The notes under the pieces: generated by a model
What the model saw: only the letters and a program-made list of their open reading frames with translations
Database searches by the model: none
Told to the model about the DNA's origin: nothing
In this document: one piece after another, positions 13,466 to 17,680 of the stretch
Layout of the letters: every line of letters begins with the position of its first letter
Position numbering within the stretch: position 1 is the stretch's first letter
Program-made: the position numbers and the translations under genes
DNA from: Victivallales bacterium
GTDB lineage: Bacteria; Verrucomicrobiota; Lentisphaeria; Victivallales; UBA1829
NCBI GenBank assembly: GCA_016285335.1
Contig: JAEEQO010000040.1
Span: 1 to 17,680, forward strand
Direction of reading: 5' to 3'
Length of the DNA stretch: 17,680 nucleotides

Positions 13466-13494
13466 ACTATACCATCTTTGCGCGTATTTTTCAA
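13466..13494 (-). promoter_or_regulatory. Promoter of nhaC (near-consensus, extended -10)
   Basis: Minus-strand TTGAAA (13489-13494), exactly 17 nt, then TATAGT (13466-13471) preceded by TGG. Both hexamers match consensus at 5 of 6 positions. The start site would lie about 85 nt before the ATG. A 6-bp dyad CGGGAA/TTCCCG (13497-13502, 13512-13517) abuts the -35 and could be an operator or the end of the upstream Sel1 transcript. Confidence 0.65.
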
Positions 13495-13554
13495 GGCGGG
13501 AAGCCATCAGATTCCCGGCATGGAACAGAAGAACCGGAGAAGGCGAAAACGGAT

Positions 13555-14703
13555 TTATTGGTTTTTTAAGAGTTCTTCTTCAATCTCTTTAAGATGTCTT
13601 TCTGTGTCATAGCCGTTTTCAGCTGCTTTGCGATACCATTTTGCTGCTTCTTCCAGGTTTTTTTCGATGCCCTGGCCGTATTGGTAATGGAGGCCGACTT
13701 GCCTCTGCGCAATTACTATATCGTTTTCCGCGGCCTTGTGGAACCATTTGAAGGCTTCCGACCTATTCATCATAACACCTTTGCCCTCTTCATAACACCA
13801 GCCGAGATTGAGTTGCGCGGTTGCATCGCCTTTTTCCGCGGCTTTTCGAAACCATTTTACTGCTTCTTCCAAGTTTTTTTCGACCCCATTTCCGTCTTGA
13901 TAGCACCAGCCAAGTTCAAGTTGAGCCGCAGCAAAGCTCTGATCCGCGGCCATTTTATACCATTTAATGGCTTCCGCCATGTCTTCTTTGACGCCATTAC
14001 CAAAGCGATAACAGTTGCCCAGATTGAGTTGTGCTTCGGCATTGCCTTGTTCTGCTCCTCTCTTGAATTGGGCGAAAGCTTTCCCGAACCATTTTGCTGA
14101 CTCCGTAGCGTTCTCTTCGACGCCATCGCCGAATTCATAACAAAAACCGAGCATGTATTGTGCCTTGCCGGAACCTTGATCTGCTGCATTGTGGAACCAT
14201 TTTGCAGCCTCGGTCAAATCCAGAGAGATACCTTTGCCGTGTAGATAACAATCACCGAGCTTATATTGCGCCTCAATATGACCATTTTCTGCAGCCTTCT
14301 GAAAATAGGTAATAGCTTTCTTTTTGTCCCGCTTAACTCCGACGCCTTCAAAAAAGCACTTGCCGAGCAAATATTGTGCTTCGGGATTGTTCTGTTCCGC
14401 AGCAACAGAGAAATCCATTGCTGCTACTTCGTAGTTTTCAATGGCGTAGGCGGCTTTGCCTTTGAGCAGTTCCTCCCCGCCGTCCATTTTGCTGTAATCC
14501 ACATTTTTTTTTACTGCGCGGTCGCTTTCCTCGGATCTTGCTTCAATTTTGTTGTCATCCGCCGCCTTTTCGATATAGAGGCCTCTTCCCTCGGAATCCG
14601 CTTCATTAGTGGCTTCGTTTTTTTTGCAGCCAGTGAAGACAGTGACGGTTAGAAGAATAGCAAAAAGAGCGATTGTTTTGTGGTAAAGAAAAGGTGACGA
14701 CAT
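13555..14703 (-). CDS. Sel1-repeat lipoprotein
   Basis: A 382-aa protein. It starts MSSPFLYHKTIALFAILLTV and has a lipoprotein-type signal ending TVFTGC, with C26 the likely lipidated residue. After a charged stretch (about 27-75) come seven Sel1-like repeats of 36 aa (one, the third, is longer at about 43), each with the pattern AQxxLGxCYxxGxGVxxxxxEAxKWFxKAAxxG. The array ends with a short tail (EEELLKNQ). Such solenoids bind proteins; the partner is unknown. The ATG at 14703 is chosen because the upstream in-frame extension merely reads through the end of the GH31 gene in another frame. The ribosome site is weak. The gene is clearly AT-richer than its neighbours and its repeats are similar at DNA level, hinting at duplication and possibly acquisition. 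It lies 74 nt after GH31 on the same strand and may be cotranscribed. Confidence 0.88.
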   Translation of the reverse strand: MSSPFLYHKTIALFAILLTVTVFTGCKKNEATNEADSEGRGLYIEKAADDNKIEARSEESDRAVKKNVDYSKMDGGEELLKGKAAYAIENYEVAAMDFSVAAEQNNPEAQYLLGKCFFEGVGVKRDKKKAITYFQKAAENGHIEAQYKLGDCYLHGKGISLDLTEAAKWFHNAADQGSGKAQYMLGFCYEFGDGVEENATESAKWFGKAFAQFKRGAEQGNAEAQLNLGNCYRFGNGVKEDMAEAIKWYKMAADQSFAAAQLELGWCYQDGNGVEKNLEEAVKWFRKAAEKGDATAQLNLGWCYEEGKGVMMNRSEAFKWFHKAAENDIVIAQRQVGLHYQYGQGIEKNLEEAAKWYRKAAENGYDTERHLKEIEEELLKNQ

Positions 14704-14777
14704 GATTATAGTTCTTTCCGAGAGATTCTTGAGGAAAAAAGATGATTCGGAAGTTGATTTCGACGACGGATTGCTGG

Positions 14778-17522
14778 TCACTTGCCGGATTTCAGGTTCA
14801 CGGTCAGCTTTTTGCCGGAGTATTTGACCTCGGCGTCGGCCTTCGCGACGTTGCCCACGCCGGCGTTCTGCTCGTTCATGAGGCAGACGCGGAACGTGCG
14901 GTCCTTCAGCATGCCGTCGTACTCGCCCTTGCGGTCTCCGATCGTGAGCTCGCCCTTCGCATCGTCCCACGCGAACGGGATGCGCGTGAACTTGCCCTGT
15001 TCGTAGGAATAATCCTTGCCGTTGTCCTCGTACAGGGAATAGGAGCCGTCCGCGCCGGGATACACGCGGATTTCGAGCGTCTCGGGCAGTTTCTCGTCGA
15101 CGTACTGCATGGGCTCGCCCCAGGGCAGGATCGCGCCGGCCTTCACGAAGACCGGGATGCGGTCCAGCGGGGTGTCGACCGTGGCGGTCGTGTACGAGAC
15201 GCGGAACGGATCGTCGTCGGCGACCTTGCCTTCGCCCGCCACGAAACGTTTCCCGGTCCAGAGATCGTACCAGACGGTCGAACCGTTGCTCTTTGCGGGG
15301 AGGAAGACTTCGGCCTTGTTCGTCGCGGACGTGACCGGCGCGACAAGCAGCGACGGACCGAGCATGTATTCGGTCTCGTTCTGTTCGGTCAGCGGGACGA
15401 CGCCGTTCGCGCCGGGGAAGTCGACCGCCCACGGACGCATCATCACGCCGCCCTCGAGCGCGGCGTCGGCTGCGGCGGTGTAGATGTAGGGCAGCAGGCG
15501 GTAACGGATGTCGAGGTACTTGCGGAAGACTTTCTCCGCCTCCTCGCCGTAACGCCAGAGTTCGGTCTGGCTGGTATAGCCGTGGACGCGCAGGATGGGC
15601 GCGAACGTGCTGTACTCGAACCAGCGGAGCATGCGCTCGATGTATTCTTTGTTCCTGTACTGGTCGCCGGGGCGGAAGAACCCGCCTGTGTCGGTGGTCC
15701 AGTACGGGATGCCGCTCATCATCATGCCGAGGCCGGAAATGATCTGCGTGCGGAAATCGCTCCAGGAGTTGCCGACGTCGCCGGACCAGATCACGCTGGG
15801 CTGGCGGTTCTGTCCCGCGAACGCGCAGCGGGTCAGGATGAGGGCGCGGCGGTCGGGCTGCGCCTGGCGCAGGCGGTCGTAGGCGGTCGTGTTCACGATG
15901 AGCGGGTACACATTGCGGTATTCATTGCCGCGTCCGAGCGTGATCGTGCGGTTGTGCAGATCGTCGTTTTCCGGCTCGGTGGCGTCGAACCACCAGCTGT
16001 CGATGCCGGTGGAGAGGATGTCGGAGACGATGGTGTCCCAGTAGAGCTTGGCGGCTTCGGGCTTGGTGAAGTCGATCCAGTCGGTGCCGCGGATGTAGCC
16101 GTCGAGGGCGACCATCTTTTCGGCGAACGGGTTGTCCTTGCTCGCCTTGGACCAGACGGAGAGCATGGAGTGGGCGTTCAGCTTGTGGACTTCGTCGTTC
16201 ATGCCCTTCGGGTTCCCGAAACGCTGCGAGTCGAAGTGCATGGAGTTCCACTTGCCGGAATCCCACCACTGCCAGTCCTGCACGATGATGTCGACCGGGA
16301 TCTTGCGGTTGCGGAATTCACGGAGATTGGAGAGCAGGTCGTCCTGCGAGACGTAGCGTTCGCGGCAGTGCCAGTAGCCGAACGCGTATTTCGGGAGCAT
16401 GGGGGTCTTGCCGCAGAGTTCGCGGTAGGTCTTCATGGTCTTCTCGGCGTCGCCGGAGATGTAGACGTAGTCGATCTCCTTCGCGTCGTCGGAACGGAAC
16501 GTCGTGAAATTGAGGTTGCCCTTGAGCGGACGGACCTTGAGCGATGTACGGTCTCTCGCCTCGTTCTGGACGGTTATGGTGTGTTTGCCTTTTGTGAGAT
16601 TCGCCTGGAATCCGATGACCGGGGGCAGCCAGGTGTTGCGCTGTTCCACGATAAGCTTGTCGTCGATGAGGACGACATGGCGGCGCGCCATGGTCTGACC
16701 GCAGTCAAGTTCGAAAGCGTAGAGGCCGTCCGTGTCCGCCGTGAACTCGCCGGAGAGGGTGTTGTCGCGGCGGAATTCGCGGCGTCCGCCGGTCGCCGTG
16801 GTGACCTCGACGGTCTGGCCCTGTCCTTCGGCGACTTTCTTCAGTTCGATGGGCGTGTCGGCGGGGTTGAACTCCGTGCGGCTGTAATTGTGCCAGAGCA
16901 GGCCGTATCCGGCGGTGGAGTAGAGGAACGGCACGGACGCCTGCGTGTTGACCTGGATGAGCTGGCGGGGCTGGTTCTTGATGTTCAGGACGCTGTCCTG
17001 GAACTGGCCGAGGCCGAACTGGAATTCCGCGCCGGGAGATACGAATGTCGATTCGACGCAGTAGGAATCGGCGGCGGCGTCCCTTGACGGGGATTTCCCG
17101 AATTTCCGGGCGCCGACGTTTTCCTGAAGATTGGAGGACGGGTGTTTGGCGTCGGAAAAAGACAGGGTGCTGCCCTGATAGCGGACGGAAAGATCGTCGA
17201 TCGTGCAGGTAAAGCCGTCGGCATTCTGCCTGACTTTCGTAAACGCCCGCGGCTTGGCGCCGGTAAGGATGAATTCCGGTTTGTTCGAGAAGGTTTTGTT
17301 TTTCGTGCTGCGGACACGGACGGAGTTGTCCGTCAGCGCGGTCAGCTCGATCAGCGTACCGTCTTTTGCGTGGTACGTGAACGATACCGGACTCAGTGGA
17401 TTTACCTCCGCATCGGCGGTGTAAGCCGACTGAAGACAGGACGGGACGAACGCCGCCGCGGAGAGCACCGCGGCCACGGAGAACGCGCGCCACATCGTTT
17501 TTCTGTGGGGGATGAATGTCAT
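14778..17522 (-). CDS. Glycoside hydrolase family 31, alpha-xylosidase-like, with PA14 insert
   Basis: A 914-aa exported retaining alpha-glycosidase. The start is the ATG at 17522 with AGGAG 8 nt upstream (17531-17535); an ATG 24 codons earlier lacks one and would put the promoter inside the gene. A hydrophobic signal (WRAFSVAAVLSAAAFVPSC) follows a basic N-terminus; C29 has an imperfect lipobox, so cleavage near ADA-38 is also possible. An N-terminal beta-sandwich (about 45-225) is interrupted by a PA14-like insert (about 229-332). The (beta/alpha)8 barrel has IIVQDWQWW (412-420), nucleophile D513 in SWWFDATEPEND and acid/base D582 in IWSGDVGNSW. C-terminal beta domains include a DUF5110-like part (about 818-880). 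The DATEPE nucleophile motif and the PA14 insert resemble alpha-xylosidases such as those acting on xyloglucan oligosaccharides; alpha-glucosidase remains possible. Confidence 0.93.
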   Translation of the reverse strand: MTFIPHRKTMWRAFSVAAVLSAAAFVPSCLQSAYTADAEVNPLSPVSFTYHAKDGTLIELTALTDNSVRVRSTKNKTFSNKPEFILTGAKPRAFTKVRQNADGFTCTIDDLSVRYQGSTLSFSDAKHPSSNLQENVGARKFGKSPSRDAAADSYCVESTFVSPGAEFQFGLGQFQDSVLNIKNQPRQLIQVNTQASVPFLYSTAGYGLLWHNYSRTEFNPADTPIELKKVAEGQGQTVEVTTATGGRREFRRDNTLSGEFTADTDGLYAFELDCGQTMARRHVVLIDDKLIVEQRNTWLPPVIGFQANLTKGKHTITVQNEARDRTSLKVRPLKGNLNFTTFRSDDAKEIDYVYISGDAEKTMKTYRELCGKTPMLPKYAFGYWHCRERYVSQDDLLSNLREFRNRKIPVDIIVQDWQWWDSGKWNSMHFDSQRFGNPKGMNDEVHKLNAHSMLSVWSKASKDNPFAEKMVALDGYIRGTDWIDFTKPEAAKLYWDTIVSDILSTGIDSWWFDATEPENDDLHNRTITLGRGNEYRNVYPLIVNTTAYDRLRQAQPDRRALILTRCAFAGQNRQPSVIWSGDVGNSWSDFRTQIISGLGMMMSGIPYWTTDTGGFFRPGDQYRNKEYIERMLRWFEYSTFAPILRVHGYTSQTELWRYGEEAEKVFRKYLDIRYRLLPYIYTAAADAALEGGVMMRPWAVDFPGANGVVPLTEQNETEYMLGPSLLVAPVTSATNKAEVFLPAKSNGSTVWYDLWTGKRFVAGEGKVADDDPFRVSYTTATVDTPLDRIPVFVKAGAILPWGEPMQYVDEKLPETLEIRVYPGADGSYSLYEDNGKDYSYEQGKFTRIPFAWDDAKGELTIGDRKGEYDGMLKDRTFRVCLMNEQNAGVGNVAKADAEVKYSGKKLTVNLKSGK

Positions 17523-17594
17523 GTTACAATCTCCTAGGGAACTTGATTTGGAGTGAAAAATGCGTGGAAAATATGTCCGTTTTGATGCGAACAT

Positions 17595-17628
17595 GCTATA
17601 ACATAAACGCCGCGAGGAGAATTTTCAA
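17595..17628 (-). promoter_or_regulatory. Promoter region of the GH31 gene
   Basis: Minus-strand TTGAAA (17623-17628), 17 nt, then TATGTT (17600-17605). Overlapping it is a second possible -10, TATAGC (17595-17600), with an upstream TG in extended -10 position. Either gives a leader of roughly 65-75 nt before the ATG at 17522. Confidence 0.55.
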
Positions 17629-17631
17629 CGT

Positions 17632-17652
17632 AAAAAAAGCCCGGTTTGCCGG
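17632..17652 (-). terminator. Possible terminator of a gene beyond the right edge
   Basis: On the minus strand CCGG-CAAA-CCGG (17652-17641) is followed by GC and seven T (17638-17632). The stem is only 4 bp, so this is weak. If real, it closes a minus-strand transcript that enters from outside the window, just before the GH31 promoter. Confidence 0.3.
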
Positions 17653-17680
17653 AAAAACAGGGAAAAATGACAGGCGGAAG

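Noticed and set aside
14704..15432. N-terminal extension of the Sel1 protein by 243 codons upstream of 14703.
   Set aside because: The extension overlaps GH31 in another frame on the same strand and is Arg-rich low-quality sequence; the lipoprotein signal beginning at 14703 marks the true start.
14742..17087. A 781-codon open frame on the plus strand opposite GH31.
   Set aside because: Antisense shadow of a complete GH31 gene with intact catalytic residues; no ribosome site or domain.
1..17680. tRNA or rRNA genes, insertion sequences, phage or defence systems.
   Set aside because: No cloverleaf pattern, rRNA segment, transposase, integrase, nuclease or other defence-type domain was seen in the recognised genes or gaps.

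Overview
The window reads as an ordinary chromosomal segment of a GC-rich Gram-negative-type bacterium that degrades polysaccharides. The secreted glycoside hydrolases, the SD-led genes and the sigma-70-like promoters fit the PVC group (Lentisphaerota/Victivallales-like is my best guess). Bacteroidota is less likely, because several genes have clear AGGAG-type ribosome binding sites and TTGAAA-17-TATAGT promoters. The taxonomic placement is inference only; there is no rRNA gene here.

Left block (1-4491, all minus strand): a tightly packed probable operon, read right to left. It holds a UPF0371/DUF1846 protein, proB (glutamate 5-kinase, 6-nt gap), miaB (tRNA methylthiotransferase, 31-nt gap) and yfcE (phosphodiesterase, 15-nt gap, cut by the left window edge). 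A promoter candidate sits about 55 nt upstream of the first gene.

Middle block (4492-8221, plus strand): a 452-bp AT-richer divergent intergenic region with promoters facing both ways, then coaE (dephospho-CoA kinase, TTG start) and rho. The Rho protein is 787 aa, far longer than the usual ~420 aa. Its N-terminal part is a long disordered region with an AT-hook-like basic patch, acidic patches and a prion-like segment that is about 74% Gln+Asn. This is the most interesting object in the window.

Right block (8222-17680): carbohydrate-degradation and envelope genes. They are a secreted GH16 beta-glucanase (plus), a membrane acyltransferase (minus), a secreted GH43 enzyme with a C-terminal CBM6-like module (minus), an NhaC-type Na+/H+ antiporter (minus), an AT-rich Sel1-repeat lipoprotein (minus) and a GH31 alpha-xylosidase-like enzyme with a PA14 insert (minus). 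Most have their own promoter or terminator, so this is a loose cluster of single-gene units. GH16 + GH31 (alpha-xylosidase-like) + GH43 would be consistent with breakdown of a branched plant glucan such as xyloglucan, but the substrate is not proven. Several promoters share an extended -10 element (TGnTATAGT-like). No tRNA, rRNA, CRISPR array, insertion sequence or phage gene was seen.
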